Notes: generated by a model not told the origin, from the letters alone. Positions 35,809 to 44,621 are shown, numbered from the stretch's first letter. The stretch is 64,000 nucleotides of DNA from Sva-07 sp963715285 (GCA_963715285.1 CAVQRU010000044.1:124001-188000), one strand, 5' to 3'. Program-made: numbers and translations.

Positions 35809-38196
35809 ATGGCGCAGGACCAGATCACCGAGTACCCGCCGACCGAGCCGTTCCCCGGGGTGATCGGGCGCACGCTCGACACGTCGTCACCGGCGTGGCC
35901 GGCCCCGAAGCGGGCGCGGGAGGGCTCGCCCAACGTGGTGGTGGTGCTGTGGGACGACGTCGGCTTCGGCCAGCTCTCGCCGTTCGGGGGGCTGTGCGAG
36001 ACGCCGACGCTCGACCGGATCGCCTCCCGCGGCCTGCGCTACTCGAACTTCCACACCACCGCGCTGTGCACACCGACGCGCGGCTGCCTGATGACCGGCC
36101 GCAACCACCATTCGCTCGGGTTGTCGGCGATCACCGAGACGTCGCTCGGCTTCCCCGCGCACAACAGCTTCATCGGCTTCGAGCACGGCTTCCTCCCCGA
36201 GATGCTGTTGGAGCACGGCTACAACACGTTCGCGATCGGCAAGTGGCACCTGACCGCACCGACCGAGTCGACCACTGCCGGGCCGTTCAACCGCTGGCCG
36301 CTCGGGCGGGGATTCGAACGGTTCTACGGGTTCCTCGCCGGCTCGACCGACCACTGGTACCCCGACCTCGTGTACGACAACCACCCGATCCCGGCGCCGG
36401 CGACACCCGAGGACGGCTACCACCTCAACATCGACCTCGCCGACCACGCGATCCAGTTCGTCAAGGACGCCCATGTCCATGCCCCCGACAAACCGTTCCT
36501 CCTCTACTACGCGCTCGGTGCCGGCCACTCGCCGCACCACGTGGAGCCGGAGTGGATCGAGAAGTACGAGGGGCGCTTCGACGCCGGGTGGGACGAGTAC
36601 CGCCGCGTCGTGTTCGAGCGCCAGTTGGCCGAGGGCATCGTGCCGCCCGACACGGTGCTGTCGGAACGCGACCCGGACGTGCCGGCGTGGGACAGCCTGA
36701 GCGACGACGAACGCCGGATGTATGCCCGCGAGATGGAGGTGTATGCGGGGTTCGTCGAGCAGTCGGACCATCACCTCGGCCGCGTGATCGACTTCATCGA
36801 CGAACTCGGCGAGCTCGACAACACGATCGTCGTGGTGATGTCGGACAACGGCGCCAGCGCCGAGGGCGGCGTGCACGGCACGTTCAACGAGGTGCAGTTC
36901 TTCAACGGGGTGCCCGAGACGCTCGAGAAGAACATGGAGTACTTCGACCGGTGGGGCGGCCCCGACACCTATCCGCACTACTCGTGGGGCTGGGCCTGGG
37001 CGGGCAACACGCCGTTCCGCCGGTGGAAGCGCGAGACGTACCGCGGCGGCGTGACCGACCCGTGCATCCTGTCGTGGCCCGCCGGGATCGCCGGTCACGG
37101 CGAGGTACGCACCCAGTACACGCACGTCACCGACGTCCTGCCGACGCTGCTCGACGCGCTCGGGATCGAGGCGCCCGAGGTGATCCGTGGCGTCGAGCAG
37201 TCGCCGATCCACGGAACGAGCTTCGCCCACACGTTCGACGCGCCGGACGCGGCATCAGGCAAGACGACGCAGTACTTCGAGATGTTCGGCAGCCGGTCGA
37301 TCTTCCACGAGGGGTGGAAGGCCAACTGTCCGGTGCCGGGTCCGAGCTTCGCCGAGGCCGCGGAGCAGGGCCGGCGGTTCGGTCAGGCGCTGACATCGGA
37401 GATGCTCGAGCAGCTCGATGTCGACGGCTGGGAGCTGTACGACGTGGCGTCCGATCCGGCCGAGACCCGCAACCTGGCGTCCGAGATGCCCGACAAGCTC
37501 GCCGAGATGCGTGCGCTCTGGTACGAGCAGGCCGAGGAGTACGGCGTGTTCCCGCTCGCCTCGGCCGGCATCTCGCGCCTGCTGACCGTGCGCCCGACCA
37601 TCGCCCCGCCGCGCGACCGGATCGTCTGGTATCCGGACGCGGCGCCGGTGTACTTCGGCGCGTCACCGCGTCTCTACAACCGGCCGTACGCGATCACTGC
37701 GGAGCTGACGCTCCCCGACGGCGACATCGCGGGCGGCGCGTCCGACGGCATCCTCGCCAGCCACGGGAACCGCCACGGCGGGTACGCGTTCATGGTGCTC
37801 GATGGGCGTCTCCACCACGTCTACAACTGGGTCGGGTCGGCGCGGTTCACCACCGCGAGCGCCGAGGTCCTGTCGCCGGGCGATCACGAGGTGCGCTTCG
37901 AGTTCGAACCGACCGGCGCACCCGATCTCGGCGCCGGGAAGGGGGCGCCGGGCCGCGGCCTGCTGTACGTCGACGGCCGACTCGTCGGAGCCACCGAGTT
38001 CCCGTTCAGCACCACCAACCGGATGGGCCCGGTCGGCTTCAGCTGTGGCTACGCGGCATTCGACACGGTGGCCCCCGACCTCTACACCGCGCCGTTCCGG
38101 TTCCGGGGCACGCTCCATCGCCTCACCGTCGACATCTCGGGCGAACTGCTCCGACACGACGAGGCCGAACTCCGCGGCCTCATGGCCCAGCAGTAG
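35809..38196 (+). CDS. Type I arylsulfatase
   Basis: This 795-residue sulfatase has metal-binding DD at 49-50 (VLWDDVGFG) and signature C-T-P-T-R with Cys87 (to be converted to formylglycine). These are followed by GCLMTGRNHH, the metal/substrate region GKWHLT and VVMSDNGASAEGG. The C-terminal 200 residues form a beta-rich domain common to large actinobacterial arylsulfatases. It hydrolyses sulfate esters; no signal peptide is seen, so it may be cytoplasmic. TACGGT (35797-35802) lies 6 nt before the ATG. A copy of its last 51 bp recurs at 39101-39151. A formylglycine-generating enzyme is not in this window. Confidence 0.93.
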   Translation: MAQDQITEYPPTEPFPGVIGRTLDTSSPAWPAPKRAREGSPNVVVVLWDDVGFGQLSPFGGLCETPTLDRIASRGLRYSNFHTTALCTPTRGCLMTGRNHHSLGLSAITETSLGFPAHNSFIGFEHGFLPEMLLEHGYNTFAIGKWHLTAPTESTTAGPFNRWPLGRGFERFYGFLAGSTDHWYPDLVYDNHPIPAPATPEDGYHLNIDLADHAIQFVKDAHVHAPDKPFLLYYALGAGHSPHHVEPEWIEKYEGRFDAGWDEYRRVVFERQLAEGIVPPDTVLSERDPDVPAWDSLSDDERRMYAREMEVYAGFVEQSDHHLGRVIDFIDELGELDNTIVVVMSDNGASAEGGVHGTFNEVQFFNGVPETLEKNMEYFDRWGGPDTYPHYSWGWAWAGNTPFRRWKRETYRGGVTDPCILSWPAGIAGHGEVRTQYTHVTDVLPTLLDALGIEAPEVIRGVEQSPIHGTSFAHTFDAPDAASGKTTQYFEMFGSRSIFHEGWKANCPVPGPSFAEAAEQGRRFGQALTSEMLEQLDVDGWELYDVASDPAETRNLASEMPDKLAEMRALWYEQAEEYGVFPLASAGISRLLTVRPTIAPPRDRIVWYPDAAPVYFGASPRLYNRPYAITAELTLPDGDIAGGASDGILASHGNRHGGYAFMVLDGRLHHVYNWVGSARFTTASAEVLSPGDHEVRFEFEPTGAPDLGAGKGAPGRGLLYVDGRLVGATEFPFSTTNRMGPVGFSCGYAAFDTVAPDLYTAPFRFRGTLHRLTVDISGELLRHDEAELRGLMAQQ
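38146..38196 (+). repeat. 51-bp direct repeat, copy 1 (3' end of arylsulfatase gene)
   Basis: This is the last 51 bp of the arylsulfatase gene, ending at its TAG stop. Copy 2 is at 39101-39151 with two mismatches. Similarity ends right at the stop codon. Confidence 0.9.
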
Positions 38197-38234
38197 CCGA
38201 CGTAGCGCATTCCGGCCTCGGTATAGGGTGCCCC

Positions 38235-39062
38235 ATGCCGATCTATATGGACGTACATCGGGATCTCGGCGATGTCACCGAGGACGACATCCGCGCGGCA
38301 CACGAACGCGACCTCGAGATCCAGGACGATCACGGTGTGCGCTTCCTCACGTTCTGGTTCAACCAACCCGATGGCCACGCCTTCTGTCTGGTCGAAGCGC
38401 CCGACAAGGAGTCGGCGATCGCTTGTCACAAGGCGTCGCACGGGCTGGTGCCGCACGACATGATCGAGGTGGAGCGACCGACAGTGAGCCAGTTCATGGG
38501 CGACTGGGAGGCGAACGTCCCCGACATCGCCCGGATCGCCGGTCCGGGATCGAGCCTCGATTCGGGGCTGCGAGCGATCATGTTCACCGACCTCGAGGGG
38601 TCCACCGCGGTGAGCAGCCGCGAAGGCGACGGCCGGGCGATCGAGATCATCGAGCGTCACGACACGATCGTGCGAACCGCGCTGGCGGCGGCGGGCGGGC
38701 GCGAGGTGAAACACACCGGCGACGGGATCCTCGCCTGCTTCAACCACATCAGCCGGGCCGTCGACTGCGCCGTCACGATCCAGCAGCAGTTCGGCGAACT
38801 CGGCGACGATCGGCCCGGCGGTCGGGTGCGAATCGGTATCAGCGCCGGCGAGCCCGTCGATCGCGACGACGACCTGTACGGCGCAGTCGTCAACCTCGCC
38901 GCCCGCATCTGCGGACACGCCGAGCCGGGCCAGATCCTCGTGTCTGCAGCCGTGAAGGAACTCGCGATCGGCAAATCGTTGGGCTTCATCGATCGGGGTC
39001 CGATCGCCCTGAAGGGCTTCGACGATCCCGTGCGGCTCTATCAGGTCGGCATGCTCGGGTGA
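38235..39062 (+). CDS. DUF4242 domain fused to class III adenylate/guanylate cyclase
   Basis: This 275-residue protein has residues 1-80 matching DUF4242 (PIYMDVHRDL, DDHGVRFLTFWFNQPDGHAF), a small ferredoxin-like domain related to nickel-binding SCO4226. Residues from about 112 form a class III cyclase homology domain with all key positions: metal Asp in FTDLEGST, Lys and second Asp in VKHTGDG, Asp in DDDLYG, and Asn/Arg in VNLAARI. It has no membrane segment. An active, ligand-sensing soluble nucleotide cyclase is predicted. TAGGGT (38224-38229) lies 5 nt before the ATG. The gene is bracketed by the 51-bp sulfatase-end repeats. Confidence 0.88.
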   Translation: MPIYMDVHRDLGDVTEDDIRAAHERDLEIQDDHGVRFLTFWFNQPDGHAFCLVEAPDKESAIACHKASHGLVPHDMIEVERPTVSQFMGDWEANVPDIARIAGPGSSLDSGLRAIMFTDLEGSTAVSSREGDGRAIEIIERHDTIVRTALAAAGGREVKHTGDGILACFNHISRAVDCAVTIQQQFGELGDDRPGGRVRIGISAGEPVDRDDDLYGAVVNLAARICGHAEPGQILVSAAVKELAIGKSLGFIDRGPIALKGFDDPVRLYQVGMLG

Positions 39063-39100
39063 ACACGGTCTGACGGCCCGGCGCCGGCAAGGGGTCACCT

Positions 39101-39151
39101 CTACTCCGACACGACGAGGCCGAACTCCGCGGCCTCATGGCCGAGCAGTAG
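39101..39151 (+). repeat. 51-bp direct repeat, copy 2 (orphan sulfatase 3' end)
   Basis: This repeat is 49 of 51 bases identical to 38146-38196, including the final TAG, but has no sulfatase reading frame upstream. It is therefore a remnant of a duplicated sulfatase gene or a trace of the insertion that placed the cyclase gene here. Confidence 0.9.
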
Positions 39152-39184
39152 GACGGTGCAGGACCGACCGGCAAGACTGACCGG

Positions 39185-39637
39185 ATGGAATCGATCGTTC
39201 TGCTGTGCACCGACGGATCCGACGTTTCGATCGAGGCGCTGCGATCGTCACTCCCCGTGCTGGCACCGGCCGACAGGACGATCGTGGTCGTCGTCGAGTT
39301 GCCGGCGGACACGAAGTTGATCACCGGAACCGGCTTCTCGGGGCGGTCGGGCGACGACCTGTCCGCCCAGATCGAGACCAGCGGCGACATCGCGGCGAAG
39401 CACATCCTCGACACGACCGTGGAGGCGCTCGGGCTCGACGACGTCGAGCTGATGGCGGTGGTGGGCAAGCCCGGCCCGGCGATCTGCGAGCTCGCGACGT
39501 CGCTCCCCGCCAGTGTGATCGTGATCGGCACCAGCGGTCGTAGCGGCCTCAAGCGGGCGATGATCGGCTCGACGTCGGACCACGTGGTCCGGCACGCGCC
39601 GTGCCCGGTCCTCGTGCAGGGCGTCGGTCAGCACTGA
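39185..39637 (+). CDS. Universal stress protein (UspA family)
   Basis: This 150-residue single Usp domain begins SIVLLCTDGSD and carries the ATP-binding signature GTSGRSGLKRAMIGSTSDHVV followed by HAPCPVLV. It probably acts in stress survival by binding nucleotides. It is independent of the neighbouring plsC gene, which is convergent with 12 bp between. Confidence 0.9.
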   Translation: MESIVLLCTDGSDVSIEALRSSLPVLAPADRTIVVVVELPADTKLITGTGFSGRSGDDLSAQIETSGDIAAKHILDTTVEALGLDDVELMAVVGKPGPAICELATSLPASVIVIGTSGRSGLKRAMIGSTSDHVVRHAPCPVLVQGVGQH

Positions 39638-39649
39638 GCCGCACGCCGT

Positions 39650-40369
39650 TCAGTGAGCGGCGTGCGGGATCGGGGCGAAATCGTCGACGTAGCGCTCCTC
39701 GCAGAGGCGGGCGATCTCGGCCATGAACCGGTCGGTGACCTCACGCCGCGCCCGATTGGTGCTCCTCGTGTAGCCGAGCTCCCTCACGCTGATCGGCTCG
39801 CCGATCGTCAGGGTCGCCTGCCGGAACGGCCGCACGATCCGTGCGCCGGTGGGCAACACGCGATCGGTGCCGATGATGCCGACCGGCACGATCGGTGCAC
39901 CGGTGGTCAGCGCGAGATGCGCGGCTCCGACGTGCCCGCGGTGCAGCAGTCCGTCGCGCGAGCGCGTGCCCTCGGGGAAGACGCCGATCACCTCGCCGCG
40001 TGCGAGCACCTCGGCGACCTCGTCGAACACGTGCGGGAGATCACCCGGACTCTCGCGCCGCACCGGGATCATCCCGGCACCGCAGAACAACCAGTTGGTG
40101 AACGGGTTGTCGGTGTACTCGGCCTTGCCGATGAACGCCACCGGGCGGGGGAGCGAGAACATCAGCAGGATCGAGTCGAAGAACGACACGTGGTTCGCGA
40201 CCACGATCACCGGGCCGTCGGCAGGCAGGTTCTCGGCGCCGTCGACCCGGAGGCGGATCAGACCACGCCGTGCGGGTGCCGTGAGCACCCGCACGAGTTC
40301 GTACGCCGTCCCGTGGGCCCGCCAGTCCCCCTCGGCCTGGGAGGCCCACTGTCGGACGACGTCGAACAC
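39650..40369 (-). CDS. 1-acyl-sn-glycerol-3-phosphate acyltransferase (PlsC family)
   Basis: This 239-residue protein starts with GTG. Acyltransferase motif I is NHVSFFD (H-x4-D), motif II-like GAGMIPVRR follows, and motif III is FPEGTRSRDG. It transfers an acyl chain to lysophosphatidic acid in phospholipid synthesis, at the inner membrane face. It follows the frameshifted acidic protein gene on the same strand. Confidence 0.9.
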   Translation of the reverse strand: MFDVVRQWASQAEGDWRAHGTAYELVRVLTAPARRGLIRLRVDGAENLPADGPVIVVANHVSFFDSILLMFSLPRPVAFIGKAEYTDNPFTNWLFCGAGMIPVRRESPGDLPHVFDEVAEVLARGEVIGVFPEGTRSRDGLLHRGHVGAAHLALTTGAPIVPVGIIGTDRVLPTGARIVRPFRQATLTIGEPISVRELGYTRSTNRARREVTDRFMAEIARLCEERYVDDFAPIPHAAH

Positions 40370-40422
40370 CCTCCGACTCTGGCCGCCTGCGAGCAGGTTC
40401 GGCCAGAGTCGGAGGTCCCGGT

Positions 40423-41390
40423 TCAGTCGTTCTTCTTGCCCTTGCCCTGGTTGCCCTTGCCCTGGTTGCCGTTGTCCTTCTTGCCGTGGTTCTCCCGAGC
40501 TTCCGGGGTGGCCTTGCGAGTCGTCTCCTCGTGGTCGTCATCGTCGGACTCGTCGTCATCCGAGTCGTGATCGTCGGACTCGTCGTCGTCCGAGTCATGA
40601 TCCTCGGACTCGGTCTTCTCGGACTCGATCTCCTCGGACTCCATCTCGTCGGACTCGATCTCCTCGGACTCGGGCTCCTCGAACTTGCCGCACTTCGAGT
40701 GCGCCGCGTTGGTGACCGTGGCCCAGTCGGCCCCCTCGGGCAGCTCGAGGACACCTCGGGCGACCGCGCTCACGGTCTTGCCATGGTTCCCGTCGGCGCA
40801 GTACGCCTCGTTGAAGGCTGTCTCCGTCGGTCGTCGATCCGGGCCCTCTGCTGCTCTCCTCGTCCTCGCCATCGACCTCAGCCGCCTCGTCGGCGTCCTC
40901 GGCCGCCACGATCACTTCCTCCGGCTCGTCTTTCGCTTCAGCGGCCGCAGCCTCTTCCTCCGCAGCCGCCGCAGTCTCGACCTCGCAGCCTCGTCCTCCG
41001 CGGCCGCCGCAGCCGCCGCAGCCTCTTCCTCCGCAGCCGCCGCAGCCGCCGCAGCCTCGTCCTCCGCAGCCGACCGCAGCCGCCGGGTCAACCTCTTCCT
41101 CCGGGTCGGCCTGAGTCCTTGGTCGCCTCAACGTACTCGTCGATCTCGTCCGGGCCGACGAGTTCCGGGCTAGCGGCAGCGACGCCGCCGAATCCGATGA
41201 GGCCGGCGGCGATGATGGTGGCAACGCGGGTGCGTCGTGAACTGAACATGGTGGTCCCCTTTGCGTGGCGATGGGTCGTCGCCATGAGGTCGACCATCTT
41301 CGTCTCCGAGGCGAGTTCGGCCGGTGTCGCCGGTTGGCGCAACGTACCGAGCAGGCCGTCGAGTTCGTCGAATTCGTCGAAATCGCTCAT
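40423..41390 (-). pseudogene. Sigma-factor partner: membrane-anchored acidic repeat protein, multiply frameshifted
   Basis: ATG 41390 overlaps the sigma gene stop (ATGA). Pieces in three frames read as one protein. First come an N-terminal acidic DEFDELDGLLGTL segment and a membrane helix RVATIIAAGLIGFGGVAAAS. Ala/Glu-rich repeats follow (AEDEAAAAAAAEEE), then a cysteine domain (AFNEAYCADGNHGKTVSAVA, NAAHSKCGKF), a Glu/Ser/Asp repeat and a basic NQGKGNQGKGKKND tail. Frame changes occur near 41100, 41065, 40985 and 40865, mostly in the low-complexity Ala/Glu DNA. The domain order resembles actinobacterial proteins encoded next to ECF sigma factors. The longest single-frame parts are 41088-41390 (101 aa) and 40423-40872 (149 aa). 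Confidence 0.6.
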
Positions 41391-41945
41391 GACACCCTCT
41401 TGATCGCTACGTGCGGCTCGTCTGTTACAACCAATTTCCGGCGCAGGCGTGCGAGCCCCCGATGGACCAGCACCCGCACGTTGCCCTCCGAGACTGCCCA
41501 TCACCGCCGCGACGTCGGCGATCGGGAGGTCGTTCACCACGCGCAGCATCACCGCCTCGGCGAGATTGTCGGGCAGCGTCGCCACCATGGCGATCGCTCG
41601 ATCGAGGGACGCGTCACGGTCGTGCTCCACATCGGCGCCGGCCGCATGATCTGCGGCCCGGATGGCAACGCCGCTACGCCGCACCGATCGGCGGATCTCG
41701 TCGACACTGCGACGGTGGCCGATGGTGAAGAGCCACCGTCGGAAGTCGTCGGCACCTCCGTCGAACCGCTCGATCGAACGGGCGACGTCGATCCAGACCT
41801 GCGAGGCGACGTCCTCGGGCGCCGTCACGCGTCGGGCGCGGAGATAGCGGAGCAGCGGCGCGTGATGCGTCCGCCACAACTCGGCCAGCGCATCGCGCTT
41901 GCCGGCCCGGGCGTCGTCGAACAACGTCGTCGAGCGGGCCGGCAT
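41387..41945 (-). pseudogene. ECF RNA polymerase sigma factor with frameshift in region 4
   Basis: From ATG 41945, region 2 is clear (FDDARAGKRDALAELWRTHH, DVASQVWIDVARSIERFDGG, DFRRWLFTIGHRRSVDEIRR), and region 4 begins LPDNLAEAVMLRVVNDLPIADVAAVMG. At 41491-41499 one extra base shifts the frame; skipping it gives SEGNVRVLVHRGLARLRRKL, the family-typical end, with stop at 41387 overlapping the next ATG. Total length would be about 185 residues. If the shift is real the product loses its promoter -35-binding helix-turn-helix; if it is an assembly error the gene is normal. Confidence 0.75.
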
Positions 41946-41988
41946 GCGCTGATATCGGCACGCATCGCCGACGACTTGAGCGAATTCC

Positions 41989-42357
41989 TCACCGACGACG
42001 TACGAGCAGCACGAGGGTGGTGCACACGGCGAAGATGCCGGCGAGCACCTGGCCGCCCTTGAGCAGCCGGTTGACGTCGACGGTCGGCTTCCACACGACC
42101 GAGCCGTTGCGCACCTCGTAGACGCCGATCGGATTCACCTTCAGCCCGAACCCGGTGCCGAACCCTCCACCGCCGACGTCGTTCTCGTCCGTTCCCTCGC
42201 CGCCTCCTCCGCCGGCACCGCCGGACACACGGGCGACCGGGATCACTGTCACACCGTCGAGTTCGACCGGGTCGCCGTAGCACCGCCGCACCGACAGCGA
42301 GTCGTGCGTTCCCTTGATCGACTCGAGCACCTCGTCCTTGGACATCCGGTCCTGCAT
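41989..42357 (-). CDS. GerW/YtfJ-family spore-type protein
   Basis: This 122-residue protein has a core VTVIPVARVSGGAGGGGG, GTGFGLKVNPIGVYEVRNG, VVWKPTVDVNRLL and a C-terminal membrane helix. It is similar to GerW (YtfJ) sporulation proteins, which also occur in non-sporulating Actinobacteria with unknown role. AGGAGG lies 5-6 nt before the ATG. It is transcribed ahead of the sigma factor gene with a 43-bp gap, so it may be in its operon. Confidence 0.82.
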   Translation of the reverse strand: MQDRMSKDEVLESIKGTHDSLSVRRCYGDPVELDGVTVIPVARVSGGAGGGGGEGTDENDVGGGGFGTGFGLKVNPIGVYEVRNGSVVWKPTVDVNRLLKGGQVLAGIFAVCTTLVLLVRRR

Positions 42358-42484
42358 CGCAACCTCCTCAGCATGGCCTTCTCGATCGACGGTACGGGAC
42401 CGGGTCCGCCACCTCAAGGGTCGATCGTCACCCTCGTCACCGAATCGTCGCCGCCGGCTCGATCTGCTCGCTACCGTCGACGCC

Positions 42485-43375
42485 ATGCGCATCTTCTTCA
42501 CCGGTGGCAGCGGCAAGGCCGGGCGCCACGCGATCGAATACCTCGTCGATCAGGGCCACGAGGTGACCAACGGCGACCTCGTGCCCGCCGGGCTCGACCG
42601 CGTACCCGACCTGCGCGTCGACCTCACCGACGCCGGCCAGGTGTTCAACGCGCTCTCGGCCTACGCCCGCCACCGCGAACTCGACGCCGGCACCGGTGTG
42701 CCGCGCTACGACGCGGTCGTGCACTTCGCAGCGGTGCCGGCGATCCTGATCCGGCCAGACAACGAGACGTACCGGGTCAACACACTCAGCACGTACAACG
42801 TGCTCGACGCCGCGGTGAAGCTGGGCATCCCGAAGGTGATCTTCGCCAGCTCGGAGACCACGTACGGCGTCTGTTTCGCCGACGGGGAGGTCAAGCCGCA
42901 GTACGTGCCGGTCGACGAGGAACACCCGACCGTGCCCGAGGACAGTTACGCGATGTCGAAGGTGGTCAACGAGGTGACCGCACGGTCGTTCCAGGCCCGG
43001 TCGGGCATCGACGTCTACGGGCTGCGGATCAACAACGTGATCGAGCCGCACGAGTACGCCACGAAGTTCCCGGCGTTCGTCGCCGATCCGGCGTTGCGCC
43101 GCCGCAACATCTTCGCCTACATCGACGCCCGCGACCTCGGCCACATGGTCGACTGCTGTCTGCGAACCGACGACCTCGGCTACGAGGTCTTCAACGTGAG
43201 CAACGACGACACGTCGGTCGGCATCACGAGCGCCGAGGTGCTGACACGGTTCTACGACGGCGTCCCGACGACCCGCGACCTGGGCGAGTTCGAGACGTTC
43301 TACGCCAACGACAAGGCCAAGCGTCTCGTCGGGTTCGCGCCGCGCCACTCCTGGCGCGACGTGCTCCAGCCCTAG
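42485..43375 (+). CDS. NAD-dependent epimerase/dehydratase (extended SDR)
   Basis: The protein has 296 residues. The Rossmann motif is FTGGSGKAGRHAIEYL, with extended SDR markers VVHFAAVPAI, FASSETTYG and the YxxxK catalytic pair in YAMSKVVNEV. It resembles nucleotide-sugar epimerases such as UDP-glucose 4-epimerase-like proteins. TACCGT (42472-42477) lies 7 nt before the ATG. Substrate not determinable. Confidence 0.87.
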   Translation: MRIFFTGGSGKAGRHAIEYLVDQGHEVTNGDLVPAGLDRVPDLRVDLTDAGQVFNALSAYARHRELDAGTGVPRYDAVVHFAAVPAILIRPDNETYRVNTLSTYNVLDAAVKLGIPKVIFASSETTYGVCFADGEVKPQYVPVDEEHPTVPEDSYAMSKVVNEVTARSFQARSGIDVYGLRINNVIEPHEYATKFPAFVADPALRRRNIFAYIDARDLGHMVDCCLRTDDLGYEVFNVSNDDTSVGITSAEVLTRFYDGVPTTRDLGEFETFYANDKAKRLVGFAPRHSWRDVLQP

Positions 43376-43425
43376 CACCTTGCTCTTCAGGGCACCTTGC
43401 TCTTCAGGGCCTCTTGCTCTTCAGG
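43375..43425. repeat. Three tandem copies of a 17-bp unit
   Basis: GCACCTTGCTCTTCAGG occurs at 43375-43391 and 43392-43408, with a third, slightly changed copy from 43409. It fills the gap between the epimerase stop and the end of the convergent DUF1059 gene. There are no spacers, so it is not CRISPR. Confidence 0.85.
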
Positions 43426-43594
43426 AGTCGGTGATCCCCGCGCGAATCGCGCCGATCACCTCGTCGGGGACGTCGGTCATGCCGTGCGCGGACGCAGCGT
43501 GAGCCGCGGCGGCAGCCAGCACGTCCTCTTCGGTTTCTCCGGTGACCACCCCGTCACATCCAGGAACGACGGTTCCGCACGCAAAGCTCTTCAT
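43421..43594 (-). CDS. DUF1059 small protein
   Basis: This 57-residue protein (MKSFACGTVVPGCDGVVTGE, then AAAAAHAASAHGM) matches the DUF1059 pattern of short proteins with a CG..PGC knuckle and a His-containing helix. AAGGGAG lies before the ATG. Function unknown. It is a paralogue of the next gene and downstream of it. Confidence 0.82.
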   Translation of the reverse strand: MKSFACGTVVPGCDGVVTGETEEDVLAAAAAHAASAHGMTDVPDEVIGAIRAGITDS

Positions 43595-43647
43595 GGTGTT
43601 CTCCCTTTCATCGTGCGCCGAGCGGCGCACCGGATACGACCGGGAGA

Positions 43648-43800
43648 TCAGCTCGGACCGACCATGGCTCGCGCCTGCTCGTCGGTGAGTTCCATGTCGT
43701 GGACCGATTTCGCGTGGGCCTTCGCCTCGGCGACGACCGCATCCTCGTCCGGACCCCTCAAGACCGTCCCACACGGACATTCGATCGTGTGACCGCTCAT
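43648..43800 (-). CDS. DUF1059-like small protein
   Basis: This 50-residue protein (HTIECPCGTVLRGPDEDAVV, AKAHAKSVHDMELT) shares the pattern of its neighbour: a Cys-x-Cys knuckle and an AHAxxVH helix. The GGGAGG site 7 nt before the ATG is good. It probably forms a two-gene unit with 43421-43594. Confidence 0.8.
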   Translation of the reverse strand: MSGHTIECPCGTVLRGPDEDAVVAEAKAHAKSVHDMELTDEQARAMVGPS

Positions 43801-43859
43801 CTGCTGACCTCCCGCGTGGCATCCTAGAAAACACTCATTGGCCGATCGTTGGAGAAAGC

Positions 43860-44621
43860 TTGGCACGTCTCTACCTCACGGGTGGTGTGCGGTTCGACGG
43901 ACCGGCAGGTTCGTTCACGGATGCCGACCTGCCCGGCAACCAGGGGCGCGTCGCGATCGTTGCCCTCGTGGTCGAACGTCGGGCTGTCGCGCGCGACGAA
44001 CTGGCCGACATCCTCTGGGGCGAGTCACTCCCGGCGCAGTGGAACGGTGCGCTGAGCACGATCGTCTCCAAGATTCGGTCACTCCTCTCGACGATCGGCC
44101 TCGACGGTCCGCAGGTGATGGCGTCGTCGGGTGGGACGTACGAGCTCGTGCTTCCGGCGAACACCTGGGTCGACCTGGAGGACGCCTCTCGACGGCTCGA
44201 CCGCGCCGAAGGCGCCCTCCGGCACGCCGACTTCGTCACCACCACGCGCGAGGCGACCGTCGCTTCGAGCACGCTTCGGCGACCGCTGTTGTCAGGGGTC
44301 GACAACCCGTGGGTCGATCACGTCCGACGTCGGCAGGCTGACGGGTTGTACCGCTGCCTGACCGCGCTGGCGACGGCCTGGCATCGACTCGGGGACCATC
44401 AGCTTGCTGCCATCATCGCCGAGACGGCTGTCGGGGTCGACCCGCATCGTGAGCTGGGATATCGAATTCTCATGGAGGCGGAGATGGCACGGGGCGACCG
44501 CGGGGCGGCGGCGCTGGCACTGCGCCGATGCGAACGGATGCTGCGTGACGAACTGGCAGTGGCGCCGTCGCCGGAGACGGCGCGACTGGCAGACGTTCTA
44601 CGCGAGGACTTCCCGCACTGA
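43860..44621 (+). CDS. SARP-like transcriptional regulator with BTAD domain
   Basis: This 253-residue protein starts with TTG, with GGAG 6 nt upstream. An OmpR-type winged helix covers about 1-95 (VVERRAVARDELADILWGE, STIVSKIRSLLSTIGLDG), followed by a bacterial transcriptional activation domain of helical repeats (about 100-250). There is no ATPase part. Such proteins activate nearby genes in Actinobacteria. It is divergent from the DUF1059 pair, with a 60-bp gap, so it may control that pair or the genes downstream. Confidence 0.83.
   Translation: MARLYLTGGVRFDGPAGSFTDADLPGNQGRVAIVALVVERRAVARDELADILWGESLPAQWNGALSTIVSKIRSLLSTIGLDGPQVMASSGGTYELVLPANTWVDLEDASRRLDRAEGALRHADFVTTTREATVASSTLRRPLLSGVDNPWVDHVRRRQADGLYRCLTALATAWHRLGDHQLAAIIAETAVGVDPHRELGYRILMEAEMARGDRGAAALALRRCERMLRDELAVAPSPETARLADVLREDFPH

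Noticed and set aside
39066..39184. Small reading frame through the second 51-bp repeat as a separate gene
   Set aside because: Only the final codons of a sulfatase are present with no start, ribosome-binding site or body, so it is treated as a relic.
43375..43425. Tandem repeats here and at 59731-59780 considered as CRISPR
   Set aside because: Units are directly adjacent with no spacers, and no cas genes are present in the window.
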